Shown piece by piece: positions 37,101 to 51,100 of a stretch of 64,000 nucleotides of DNA; position 1 is the first letter of the stretch, and each line of letters begins with the position of its first letter. A program made the position numbers and the translations under genes. The notes beneath the pieces are model-generated. The model saw only the letters and a list, made by a program, of their open reading frames with translations, had not been told where the DNA came from and searched no databases. This DNA comes from Cryptomeria japonica (Eukaryota; Streptophyta; Pinopsida; Cupressales; Cupressaceae). The stretch covers positions 243,281,218-243,345,217 of the forward strand of contig NC_081406.1 of NCBI RefSeq assembly GCF_030272615.1. The letters run 5' to 3'.

Positions 37101-40100
37101 AGGAAATTTATATGTCTCAACCTCTTGGTTTTGTTAAGGATGGTAATGAACATTTAGTTTGCAAGTTAAAGAAATCAATTTATGGTTTGAGGCAATCTCC
37201 TAGAGAATGGTATTATAAGATTAATGCATTCTTTCTTTCTCAAGGTTTCATTAGAAGTAAAAATGATCCAAATTTGTATATTAAACATAGTGAAGATGAC
37301 ATTGTGATTATTATTTTATATGTAGATGATTTCATTCTAACTTCAAGTTCCAATAATTTGATTTCTGAAATTAAGTTTCAATTCAATCAAAAATTTCAAA
37401 AGACTGATTTAGGACTTTTACATTATTTTTTGGGAATGCAAATTTGGCAAACAAGTAATGGTATTTTTCTATCTCAAAGTAAATATGCTCAAGATCTTTT
37501 AGACAAGTTTAAAATGAATGATGCTAACCATGTTTCAATTCTTATTGAATTAGGCACTAAGTTAATGCTTGATATGCAAACTCCACTTGTTGATCCTACT
37601 TTGTATAGACAATTAGTTGGAAGTTTAAATTATTTTACTCTTACTAGGCCAGATATTGCTTATAGTGTTGGTTTGGTTTCAAGATTCATGTCTAAACCTC
37701 AACAAACACACTTTAAAGTTGCTAAAAAAAATTTTTAGATATATTAAAGGAACTATTAATGTAGGTTTGTTTTATGATGCAAATTCTGATTTTACTTTAA
37801 AAGGTTTTACTGATTCCAATCTAGGTGGAGATCCCAATGATGGGAAATCTACTTGTGATTATTTTTTTTGTTGGTTCAAGAGAAATTTCTTGGAATAGTA
37901 AAAAGCAACAATCTACCTCTCTTGGATCCATTGAAGCTGAATACAAAGGATGCACTAATGCTTCCAAAGAAGCCTTGTGGCTTAGAAGACTACTTGAAGA
38001 TTTGGGTCTACTTCGACACGAACCAACTCCATTGTATTGTGACAACCAAAGTGCCATTGCCTTGGCTAAAAATCCAATTTTCCATGCAAAGACAAAACAC
38101 ATTGCTCTCCAACACCACTTTATTAAAGAACAAATTGAAGACAAGCAAGTTTCACTCCTCTATTGCAAGGGGGAAGACCAAGTTGCAGATATTTTGACCA
38201 AGCCATTTTGTAAAGAGAAGTTCCAATTTCATTGTAAAAATCTTGGTTTGCAACCCATTGAAGGGTTTGATGTAAACTCCCCAAGTAAAGCTTAAGGGGG
38301 GGTGTTAGAATATTTAATCTTTACTTGGCTTAGGTTTATTTGTATTTAATTTAGAATATTCATTTGGAATCCCTACATGTAATTTGTCCTCTAGTACATG
38401 TGTGAGGACAAGTCATTTCTTTTATTTTCCTTTATTAAGGAATTTTAGATTTCCTCCTTTAGAGGATGTGAACACATGGCACACACATTTTATGAATTGT
38501 GGCATTCATAGATTTGGGAGTTACTGTGTAACTCCTCTCCTCATCTCTATTTAAGAGATGTCTTCTCTCTCATTTCTTCTTAATGACAATATTGTAAAGA
38601 GCTTCTTGCTCCCTCTCTCTCTCTCATTTTAGGCATTGCCTCATTCATAATAACACAAGGGGTTTTTCTTTGTTTTTCCCCTTTCAAAAGTTCTTGTGCC
38701 TCCTTCTTCACATTTGGGTGATTGCTCCAAGGTTTTTGCATTTCTCTTGGTAACATTTATTTCATCAATAAACTTACTTGGATTTTGTTTTTCTTTCCTT
38801 GCTCTTGTATTTCCTTTCAATTATATTACCGATTCTAACAAAAAATATTATCTACAAACTAAGAATCAATTTAAAAATTGGCTTGAGAAACAAAAATGTC
38901 TTGCTACAAATACTAAAGCTGTGAGCAGAATTCCCAAATACAGGAAGACTTGGGGTTGTGCCATACGTCCAAGACTCTTATTGCCATTAAAATCTCTCTC
39001 CCTTTCCTATCTATGATGGCTCTACAAACACTATAACCAGACATTCTTTTTTCTTTTTAATAAATGCTATTGCTATCACCTAATTACATGCCTCAATCAT
39101 AGACTGTTTGTTGGGGACTTTGTTTTAGACGAGCTAAAGCCTACCATCATGAACTTGCTATTTTAAAAATTGTCCCAATATGCCTGGTCCTTCATCTAAT
39201 ATTCCTACTTCTACTGGCCAGACCGCCATTATTCTTCTTGCAGAATTTGAAAATGTGAAAAGGAAAATGCAAGCCCTTAAATATGTAATGTCCCAGGCCA
39301 AAACAAGAATCCAAGTCCGATTTTTACCCTTCTAGAAATACTCTTCTTTGAAATATTGATAATGGATTATAATATTTAAATCTTAAATTAAGTCTTAAAT
39401 AACTCAGATTTAATTCACTGTTCACACATCATTGACATTAATCAGCAAACATCAAATAACATATATAACTCCCATTCTTTCTCTGCTTAACAATTACAAC
39501 AACATTGAACTTTCATGTTCATACCAACAACAACAACAAATTAAACCAATACTTACTGAAATCTGCAATCAAATGAAGTTCCAATGCAACCTTTGAATGA
39601 GATCACTCTCTAGCCAAAGGGATTTCATCCTCTACTTTCAAAATAAAAGGGTTTTCGTCCTCCAATATCCATGCTTGAACATGATTGTTCAATTGATTTC
39701 TAGATAGGGGTTAGTATAAAGTAATAGATGATGTTTTTTGAATGGATGAATTCACCCTTTTATATCCACCACAACAATAACAAGTCAAAAGACAATGTGA
39801 ATTTGCATCTTCCAATTTAAACAATAATTTTGGATGAAAAGATCCCACCTAGGAAAGTTATGGCACCAAAAGAGACCTTTAATGACATTATGATATGTGC
39901 TAGGAAATTGGAAAGAGAACATAGCTAAAGGTGGAAATATCAGGGTTTAAGGGTCGGAAATACCTTATGACTCATACCATAGGTTAGGGCATTGGAGGGT
40001 CAAACAGCAGGCATGCTAGTAAAGACAAGTCCAAAAGCCCGACAAATAAAAAGGAAAGAGTGGGGGACTGACGGAAGGTATGACAAGATGGATAAGTCTA

Positions 40101-43100
40101 AAACTCCAAGTAAAAGAAAGGAAAAATGTCAGAAGGAGAGACATATTCAAAAGAAACAAAGGGAGACACAAGAGACACAACAAAATAGGACCAAGGGAGA
40201 CACAAGAGACAAAGAATAGACCTAATATCTATAGACTTAAATTAAATGAAAACAAGACATGACAAGTTTGCCCCGCTCAATATTGCTTGTCCTCGAGCAA
40301 TTGCAAATTCAGATGCTCCAAAATCTGAAGGCCTTCCTATGTTGTAACTTCTACCGGGAGATCTTTCTATCGAACAAAATACTTCTTAGTGGTTCTATTT
40401 TTTAGCTTCCTTTCTCTCAGATCCATGATTGTTGCAAACAGGGAGATCTTTCTATTGAACCAAATACTTCTTAGTGGTTCTGTTTTTTAGCTTCCTTTCT
40501 CTCACATCCATGATTGCTTCTGGAATCAAAATCAACTAGCTTGCAGGTGAGATTACTTGGTATCCCATTTTCTATTAATCCTTCCCTTAAGTCAATGTGG
40601 GACTGAATTAAAGGTAAAATTGAAAACCAAATTTCCAAATGGAATAGGCACTATCTCTCTTTGGCTGGTAGAAAGCAATTTTGTCAGAAGATTTTGGCCT
40701 CTTATAGCTCGTACTATGCATTGGTTTAGAATATAGATATTTTGTAGTTATAGAGTCAATGAAACTCACAAAAGATTCAGGAAATTTCTTTGGTTTGATG
40801 GGAAAGGGAAGAGAAAAAGGTATGATGTCAAATGTAATTGGTGCTGTTTAGACAAAGGCAACGGTGGTATAGGTTTAAATGAACTGAAACTGCAAGGTAT
40901 TGCTCTAGCTGCTAAAAGGATTATGAATTCCTCCATGGGTAATCAGCCTTGGAAGATCTTAATAAGGAAAAATATTCAATTGGCTATACCTAAACAAGCC
41001 AAGGTTTACAGACGCCTTCATCCTCATGACACTTTATTTGGAAAGATTACTTTTTCCCCATTTGGCTCTAATGTCTTTAAGAGTATCTAGAAAGTTTGGG
41101 AGCTTGTTAGAAGTTGGATTGAAGGTGCTAAGACTTACGTCAAGGATAGTAATAAAATCTGTGGCTTCAAATCTTTATAATGGAACCTAACTTTGGCCCT
41201 CATAGCTGTTTTACTAAGAGTTGGGATAGTAAAGGCATTAAAGACTTTGGCAGCATTTTATCTGATAATAAAATAAAATCTTGGGCACCTATTAGTGCTG
41301 AGTTCAATCTGCCTCCCTCTTAGAAAAGAACTTATTCAGTACTAATGAAAGACTATGATTTCTTTGAGTTTCATGTACTATTTATTTTTGAGACAGATTT
41401 ATAATAACTTGAAATGGAAGGGTGGTACTCCCCTCCATAGACTGGACTCCAAAAGAATTTGTACCTCTCTCCCCAACTCTTGGGAGGTTTTCAAGCACCT
41501 TTACTTGTTGGCAACTTAACCTTAGACATGAGCAATGGTCTAAAATCCTCAACCATTCTTGCTCCCATGTGATTGAACCAAAGAAAGCCCGTTTCAAATG
41601 GTTACTCCTCTTAAAATCACTTCCTATTAATTTAAAATTGTAGTGTCCTAAATTGTACTCCCTTACAATTTCGACCGCATTTGAGCCCTCACCTTGGCAT
41701 CGCGCTCTAAAGCCTGAATATGACCTAATTATGCTCTTTCTTTGCATGTTTATCATCATTTTCACTAAATACATCATTCTGCCCTCTAAATTTGGAGCCT
41801 GATTGGGCAGGACCAGGGCGTGGCACCCTGGTCCTCCAAATTAGGCCCCAAATTTGGGCCCCTTAACAATCATAAAATATGAGCAGGAAACCCATCTTTG
41901 TGTCGGCTCATGTCGGAAATTAGTTTGTTTTTCGAAGGGCAAGTATAAAAAGAGGTCTACCTCTCTCATTTCAAACATCACATTCAATCTGGCAACCATA
42001 TTGATCAATCAATTCAAACAATCAAGCATTCAAGTTCAAGCAAGCAAGCAATCAGTCTTCTTTCAAGCATTAGAGTAGAGATAGAGTCAAGATTCAAGCA
42101 TTGGAGTTGACATTCATGTTCTATGTTATGGAAGACTCCATGAAACCCTAATTTTGTGAGAAGATAAACAAAACTTCACAAGGAGCTATATCATTTGTCT
42201 TTTCTGTCATTATTTAGCATCTCCCTCAAAAGAACATTTCCTTTACTGCAATTCAATCAAATTTCATTTCTATTTCATGGTTAATTCCAAAACCGGGATT
42301 TGACCTAAGGCAAACCCCTATTCCCAGCCTATTTCCCTTCCCTGGTGTGTGCAAGAATAGGTACGGAGCTGTAATCTTCAGGATAAGCTTTATTTACAGA
42401 GATGAATCGATCCCCATTGGAGTGTGAAAAGTTAGGAGGACCAGAACGACCGTCGCTCCGGTCCCAACAAATCAGGAGCTCCTTCTGGGAACAGATCCGA
42501 ATCCTCTTGCAATCCTCAAATCCAGGTTCGTGGCTCAATCCGACGACTGTAGCTTACTGTTTATGTAGTTTTACATCAATTTCCAGCACATTTACCCTAA
42601 TTTCAGCAAATTCAATAAATCAATTCAATCTAACGGAAAGAAGAGGGCACATTGCAACAACCCCTTGGAATTAGATCAGCATTCAAACCTCTTATGTTTA
42701 GATCTATCTAATTCCTATCTTTCCCTAATGTAATGGTCCCCAAGTAATAAATTAGCAGTTTCTTCCTTCTATGGTGGGAACCCTAATTTGTTCACCATTA
42801 CAAAAACATACTCAATCAAATGACAACCTACGTTCTATTTGGAGAATTCCTAAGACCATTAACCACCTTTCTTTTAATTGTAAAGAAATTTGGCTTTTAT
42901 TTTGTGGTAACTGCGATGGGCGGGATAGTAAATGTAGCTTTACCTAGCAAGGCATCCTGTTTGATTATGTCAAAGGCTTATACAAAAAATCCAATCTCTT
43001 TTGGTTAGTCTTGTCTGCTAATATTCTTTGGTTCTTGTGGAAAGTGAGAAACAAGGACTGGAGTCTTCTCTATTGATATTCTTTAGTTCTTGTGGAGAGG

Positions 43101-45089
43101 TGAGAAACATGGACTATTTCCAAGGTAAAAAGATGCAACTTTTTGACTCTTATAAAAGACTCATTTTTCATTCCATTGCAATGCAGGTTCCACTTATGCT
43201 AGAGATGACTAAAGAGAAGTTTTGGGAGCTTCGTGATGTAGGTCAAGTCAATATTCAAAGATCTGAAGTTAAAAGTGCCAAATACAAGCCCTATGACAGA
43301 GAGAAATGGACAATTTGTAAAAAAATATTTGAAGTTTTAGGAAAAACATAAGAATTATACGTATGATATGCTGCTTAAGAAGATAGGGTTCAGTGAAAAG
43401 CACAAAGTTGTTGAGGATGATCAAAACTTGGAGGTTGTTAAATCAAATGATCATATTTCTGAAATCTATCCACCCAATGAGTTCTATGACATAGACAAAT
43501 ATAGTGAAAATTACAATGTTTAATCTGTTCCTAAACAATACTCTATCTTGCTTGTCTCTTCTGAGCAAAAAATTTTCGATGTAAATTGTTTTTCTATTAG
43601 TAAACTATAATCAATTTAAAAATTTTCTATTAGTAAACTATAATCAATTTAAAATAATTCGCATGCCTTCAAACAAGATTGTTTGTATGGCTGCAACCTC
43701 ACAAACACCATGTCTCCATGTCTCTCATTCCTATGGTAGTTTGCTACATCTTTTTTTGATTTAGAGCATGTTGGAGATTATTCTTGAGTGAATTCAGAAT
43801 GTATTATCTTTGTTTGATCAAATAACTCGCTCTTAGGACTCTAATGTTTGATAGAATAAAGTAAACAAAACTTTGAGCTTCAAAGTTGTAGAAAGCCATG
43901 AATGGTGTCATCTTAATTCTTAATTGACATGTGATAAGAGGTTTTATAACAATGCTACCCCAACTAGAGCCACTTGATCCATGTCTTCTACTAATCAACA
44001 ATGTAATTTCTCAAATAACCTTATACCTAATTGTTCTACATATATATAGGATTTTAATATCCTATATTATAGGATCCGCTTCCTAATAATATGAGTTGTT
44101 CTAACAACTCACACACCTAAAATCTCCCGTACGACTATTAATATAAATTATCCTATTATAATATTCTAACAAACCCCACTAACATTATTATATCCTAACA
44201 ATAATATAAAGTTGTTTGTCAACAACTTTATAACTAGCCTAAATATCTATGTGAACACTAATTTCCAACACCCCCCTTTAGTGTGAACATGGGGAGAAAG
44301 TACATCACAATACTAGAAATAGAATTGTATGCCTACACATACTTTTAGGTCTGCATACTGCTATCTCGATCTTGCTGCACATGGTCACCTACATCAAAGA
44401 ACTTATCTCACTTTCACTTCCAGAACTCATCACTAACCAACCACACTTCCAAGAAGTCCAACAGTCAGAGGATCTTTGTAGTCAGCTGCTCTCCTATACA
44501 ACTATTTACAACATCAACGATTTTCCTCATTCTCCAAATGGGGATAGTGGACCAACATTACATAATGTCCACATTTAGTAATTCATCATGTGATATGAGT
44601 AAAGACATACGCATCCACTCTTGACCAGCAATAGTGGAACTAGCCTCACTACGCTCATTGTACTTTCATCCAAGGACAAAAACAAACACATCTACCCATC
44701 GAACCAAGGATAAGGAGTAACACATCTATCTGAGGTCTTACATCAAGTTTGGATAGGGACAAACAAATCTATCCAACATCAATCATGAACAGGGACACAC
44801 ACATCTGCTCACAACAATTATGATTGGGGACAAACACATCGAATCATAATCACCAAAACTTGTGACTGGGGACAAACTCTTCCAATCACTTACAACATTT
44901 TGTGAATAGGGACAAACACATCCATTCACAAACAACCAGCAATAGTGATTGGGGGTGAACACATCCAATCCTAAGTTACTGGTTTGGGTTCGGGATTAGG
45001 TTTGAACTTATGAACCGGTTCATAAGTTCGGACAAATTTCTTTTGCCTTTGGGTTCATCGGTACATATATATACATACATACATACATA

Positions 45090-45128
<39 letters not shown>

Positions 45129-48100
45129 TGCAAAAATTTAAAGTAATATACAAAATTACAAATCTAAATACATTTAATAGTATGCTACTTCATCATTGAT
45201 CAATGCCAAATGCCAATTGATAGTTCAGAATTTCAATAATATCATATTATGTCATATGCCATATAATATGTATCAATGTATCATAGATTCATATATGTCT
45301 AGGTTCACAATTCAAATGAAAATCATTACAATTACAAAATTGACAATCAAAAATAATAATTGTCTTCTATCTTTTCATCAATCATCAAAAGGATCTAGAT
45401 CAAGATCATCATCATTTGCTCCAAGTTCAACTTCAAAATCATTTGAACCCAAACCAGTGCCACTCACACTAGGTGCATCAGTTGTAGGTATCTTATCATC
45501 ATCATCCAAAGTGACTCTAACCAGATCATCAACAGTTGCATCCAAGTTGGTACACTCAGGGGTTACATCCCAATCCTTCATTGACCCTTCCTTGTATTGT
45601 TGGCCCTTATGTGTTAGCAGACGCAAATTGGAATGAATATAAACCAAGTCTTTTGCTCTTTCTAAAGCCAACCGGTTACGCTTCATTGAGTGGATAAAGG
45701 AGTATGTACTCCAATTCCGTTCAGCAATGGAAGAACTTGCAACCTATTGAAATTATAGAGAAAACCAACAAAACTTAAAATAAAAAAAATGCAAAATAAA
45801 TTAAAGAATGTTAAAAACTTAAAAAGTTAAAAGCTAAAGTCTACAATACAAATGTTAAAATTTAAAAGTAAAAATACTTGTGATAGTATCTTGATTGCAA
45901 GAGGTTGGAGGAACATATAATCTTGACCATGGAGGTACCACCATGTAGTACCATCCATTTTGGATTGGTCATTAATGGCACAGGGACTATGATTTCTTCC
46001 CGAGATAAACAAACCAAACTCTTTCCTAACTCTTTCCACCACTTCAGGATCACTGTAGAGTCTAACAAATGCCTGCTTGTACCCAATAGCAACTTCAGAA
46101 TCTCTATATGGTTTAGTTCTCCTTGGCAAAGAAAGTAGTTCATTGCTATAGTACATGGGAGATAAAGCGTGTGCAAGGAGGTGCAATGGCGTGGTCATCT
46201 TGTTCCACCAATGATGAATGATTTGTTCCACCTTTTTGAAAAATACTTCTTGGGGGTCCTTGTCTCTTTTTTGCTATTATGACTTTGATTTTTCCAATCA
46301 TGGTGTCCATGCCATCATATACTTCCCCCAAACACGCTACATCTGTATTAGTACATCATACTCAAGATAGGCTCGGTGAAATTCAATACATATTCCATAC
46401 TATCCCACCAAGTGAGATCCAAGATCAATGACCTAACCTTTAGGGCCCTCACTCAATTTAACTCCTTCCAAATACTCCATTGGTTACTAATAACCATGGC
46501 ACTCAATTCCACTTTCACCTTCAAAACACGTCTCATCACTATTGTATGTGATGCAAATTGGGTCTCAACAACCTAGGTTCATGTAAAAAATATGTCAATA
46601 ACACATTTTTTAAAAATTAAAAAAATATAACATAAAATTAAACATGGCATTAATAAAATTAAATAGATAAATTAAATTTACCTTTAGCAATTCCAACCTC
46701 GAGAAGCTCCTGAAAAGGGCTTGTGACACGTGGTAGTTTGTCATAAACATTTGGATCTCCTCACCATCTTGGTAAATATCCTTCACTCACTCTATTTGAG
46801 TGCCAATTGCTTGCATCAACAAGTTGAGGGAGTGTACGGTGCATGGTGTCCAAAAAAATGTGTGAATATCTTTGTTCAACCAAAGCACCTGCAGCCCTAC
46901 AAACCTTTGCATTGTCTGTGATGACTTGGACAACATTTTCATGTCCCACCATATCTATGGAATCAAAGAGGATTCTGGAAATGTATTTTGCATCTTTGAG
47001 CTGCCCCTCACAATCAACTGCCCTAAAAAACATTGCCCATTTGGGGGACACTACAATAACACTTATCAATGGACGGTTTTTGCAATCCTTCCATCCATCA
47101 GAAACAATAGAAACACCCAATTCAATGCAAGAATCTCTAATCGGTTTCAATGATTGCTCTACAGAATTCTTCTCTTTTGCCAATAAGATGGTGTGCACCT
47201 TTTCATACCCAAGAGTTGTGAAACTAGTAGGTGCATTATTGATTGTCATCACCATCTCCCATCAATATGGTGATCTTACCAAGTTGAAAGGAAGATCATT
47301 GGCATAGAGGCAACATGCAATTTTTTGCTTTGCAATATCTCTTAATTCCATTTTGAATGCTTTGTCCAATGGGCCTCTATTGCGGGAAAGAAGGGAATTT
47401 TCTACTTTAACTTCATCTTGCATAGCCGGTATCTCCAAGAAAGGAGATGGGGGGCCTTTTCTAGTAATAATATATGATCATCAGGTAAAGTCATTGGTGT
47501 TTTGCTTGCAGATGGATTAGCTCTTAGTTTTTCTCTTGCTATAGCTTGATCAACGTCTTCTTGTTCTCTAATGAATGCTGCTATTTGTGTTGCAAACAAC
47601 CCTTTCTCATCTGGCACTACACACATTTTAATCCCTTTCCCAACAAGGCCACAAAAGTGACGTTTCGCCCGATAATACGAGCACCTATAATTGGTTTTAC
47701 AAAAATTACAAGTCCATTCATATCCCCCACCTCCTGGAAGTTGTTGATGCATTGTACTATAATTCCATAAATGAGATCCTCTATCAACTTTAAATTTTTG
47801 GTTTTGAGTCTTGTAACCCCCACCCACTGAACTCGAACTTGTTGCCATTTTGTGTTTTTTTGCTATTATAAGAAATTAAATTGAAAAAAAAAGAAAGATT
47901 ACACAATGTAAAAGCTAATGGAAGTATGAAATTATTTTTATAAAAAATAGAACTTGTTTATCTTATTCTAAAAAAAAAATTGAAAAAACTCTTCAAAAAC
48001 TTGAAAAAAATCATCAAAAGATCAAAGAATAAGGATAAATGCTTACTTTAAGTGCTTGAATCTCCTTTGTGCAAGCTCTCCACCTTCATCAAGCACTCCA

Positions 48101-51100
48101 CGAACAATCTCTTGCCTTTCAAAATGCCAAAATGAAACCAAGAGAGAATAGATGAGCAAATGAAGTTGTTTTAGGTTTCAAATGTATTTAGCAAGGGGCG
48201 GATTAGGGTTTTTTGATTGAAAAAGGCAAAAAAATTATTTTTTTAATATTTAAAAGTCACTTTATGTGACTTGACCCAACTAGCGAACCTAGGTTCACCC
48301 GAGTTCACATCTGGGTTCCCCTGGGTCTGATTAGGGTTCACCCTAAGGGCCCTGGTTTCACTGTGGGTCCGTGAACTCAGGGCCCCTAGGGTGAACCCTA
48401 TCCAGACCCGTTGCGAACCAAGACTCACGCAGACCTAGTTTGGGCTAGAGCCTTCAAACAAGCGAACTTGCTATCCCAGCTACCAACTAATAACTACCCA
48501 CAAGCTAACAATTAAATAATACACAATCAGATACAAACACCTTCACAAACCATTATTATGTTATTTTATGCTTGCTACAATTGGCATGGTAAATAGTCTT
48601 CCTTCCCTTCCTCTAAATACTAATATAGGGATGTGTGTGTGTGTGTCATTTGAAAAAGGAAAAATCATGAGAACTCAATTTTCCTTCAGTTAGTAAATAG
48701 TGATTTTTAGGGTCCAACAATAATTCATTGTCTAAAGCTTTGTATGATCTCACTTTTAGTGATTATTTCTCACGATCCTTTCTTCAAGTTTTAGGAGTTT
48801 GTAAATACTATGTAGATAACAAATTGATAACAAGATCAACATTTTCTAAACTAATAATGGAAAAAATTGTTTATAACACTAACGATTTTTGCAACATGAG
48901 ATTGTAAGAATCGTATCACTATACAGCTTAACAAAAGGGCATAACTCATTGGCGAAAAAGATCATAATGGAAAATGGCATAACTAATAGGTGAAAAAGAA
49001 TATAATGGAAATTGCTAGGTGAATTCTTTGGGATGAAAATATAAATAATCTTTTTTATTACGAAATAGAAATCCATCTAAAGTTGTAAGCAATGTAACAC
49101 TTTTAAACATGGGATGGTTACAATCCTTTTGTTGAAGTTTACATCTTGTTGATTGCAATATGTTGATTTCAATATTCATAGTAAAGAGGAACAAAACTAC
49201 AATATAAAACTAGAATGTGTACATGTGTGTGTGTGTGTTTATTGGCCATAGTAAAGAAAGTATGGCATAGGCTTTATGATTCTTGTAAATGTTAAGAGAT
49301 GCTAGTTTTAATGAAAATAAAAATAGCCTTTCAAGAAATTTTCCTTTCTTTTTTTTAACTAAAAAGGATGATAGTGAAATAAAAGACGTGCAAAAGGAAA
49401 ATTATTGTAACAAAGAAATTGATACAGAAGGTAAATGTCAAAATGATAAGCTTCATGGCCAACATCTTATATGGGTTTAAGAACTCTAGATAATGCTAAG
49501 CAGATATTGATCAAAATAAATGTTGGTAGCTGTACCTTAGGCCACAGGAGTATTCTTGTTGGTAGCTGTACCTTTAACGCAACCAATCAAAGTTCTAAAT
49601 CTCCTCTTCTTCTAATTCCAACCTTCTTGTAAAGTACTATTGTCATTAGCTCTTTTCAGAATTGAATTTAAAGCCTTTTTCAGAAACTTTATAGGCATAA
49701 GTTCTCTACAACCAAACTAATTTATATCCTAATGTATGAGGGAGATTTATATTTAAAAAAGTCGTCTCCAACCCAATCTATGATCTCAGAAAGACCACAC
49801 CTCAACGGTTTCAACTTTATTGCTTGAACTTGAAAACCATCATTGCACAAGGTGTTCCCAACATGGAATTAATGCTCCTTCTATGCTAGCCAAGGTGATC
49901 TTTGTACTTGGAGATTCCTCAAGTTTCTTTGGCACAAGGAGATGAATTTGTTTGATCCTCTCACTAAATTTTCCAGCCCTTCACACTTCTGAATTTTATT
50001 CATCATCCTCTTCTTATCTCTTGCCATATACATCATCAAATAGCTTATTATGTAAATAACCAAAACAAGTTTCTGGAAGTTTGCAGGGCCCTATTCTGTC
50101 TTGAATGCATGCCAGATTTTTATTCCAGTTTTTAGACACTTCATTCTCAAACAGCTGCACCAATATTCTATGCTACTACAGTTTGGCCATACTTATATTG
50201 CTTATAAGCAGTTGACCTCTTCAATTTGTATCCATCCTTTACCACACTGTCCTCCATAATTTGCCCAGGAATCATAAATCCCTATCTGAAATTATTGCTT
50301 TAACGTTTATACAATCCAAAGTGCACCTAAACTTTAGCAAAGAATAAATTTGTTGCATAATTTATTAGAAATCTTACACAAAAGGACCAAGCACATTTAG
50401 CTTAATCAATCTGCTACCACCTAAGTCGCAAGGTTCTTCTTTGTGTTCATCAAGGGTCAGATTCCACTGAAATTGTGGAAAAATCATGAGTAAGGTTGAA
50501 CAATAGAACATGCAATTTTTTATTATTTTAAATCTCTTAACAAAAAATCTAACACAAAGGTATGTCCAAACAAATAAATATTTATAAGTAGCCTCAGAAT
50601 TTGTAAATTAATCTATCCAATTAACCAAATTTTAGACTTTAAAAGAAGCCCAAGTCATAGTAGTAAAACTATTTTTTCAAGAAGTGATAATTTTAAATAT
50701 TTGAAAATAAGTCCTAAACCAATATGAGCTATGCCCTATTTGTTACATCAAAATGGTTCTAGATCATCGAGATCACTTGCTCAATATGGTCATCACTTGA
50801 TTCATCATAATCAATGCTAAGATTATCGTCATCTTCTAAGTCCTATACAATTGAAGGGAAGTTACTTAAATTTAAACTTGCCTGTATGAATAATGTTGGG
50901 ATCTTCACACTTGTTATAATTTCCCTAGAACTTGCTTTGGTATAGAATTCCTCTATTGTGTCAAAACCATGAGCAACTCTTGATATTGCCATTTCAAACT
51001 CCCTTACAGAAGTTGCCGACAGTGCACTTGCTACATTAAATCCTTTTCTCCTCCCTTGGAATAGAGCCTATGATCAAAGAGTATATTAGTCTCCCAAATA

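Larger units (their letters stand above)
25950..38819 (+). mobile_element. Complete but inactive Ty1/Copia retrotransposon containing a LINE insertion
   Basis: It has both LTRs, a tRNA-Met primer site, gag, protease, broken integrase, reverse transcriptase, RNase H and a polypurine tract, all in Copia order on the plus strand. It is flanked by ATTAT at 25945-25949 and 38820-38824. Without the LINE (about 6.5 kb) it would be about 6.4 kb. It is dead: gag is closed by TAA at 35124-35126, the integrase core is deleted, and RNase H has a frameshift. It lies in the 26 kb intron of the host gene, antisense to that gene. Confidence 0.93.
44980..48480 (-). mobile_element. hAT-1: decayed hAT DNA transposon
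   Basis: A minus-strand transposase relic (47848-45378) is flanked on both sides by GGTTC/GAACC-rich palindromes typical of hAT subterminal regions. The element is about 3.5 kb if the ends are near CTGGTTTGGG (44979) and TATCCCAG (48479). The flanking octamers do not match, so the ends are tentative. Confidence 0.6.

Noticed and set aside
40360..40365. End of an LTR at GAACA/AAATA pairing with AAATA before 39288
   Set aside because: The supposed end lies inside an 86-bp duplication whose other copy reads GAACCAAATA, so the match is part of the LINE relic, not an LTR terminus.
49760..50063. Possible leucine-rich-repeat resistance-gene fragment
   Set aside because: A few L-x-x-L words (GLENLV, LRNLQV) in a broken frame; no NB-ARC or TIR motif nearby.
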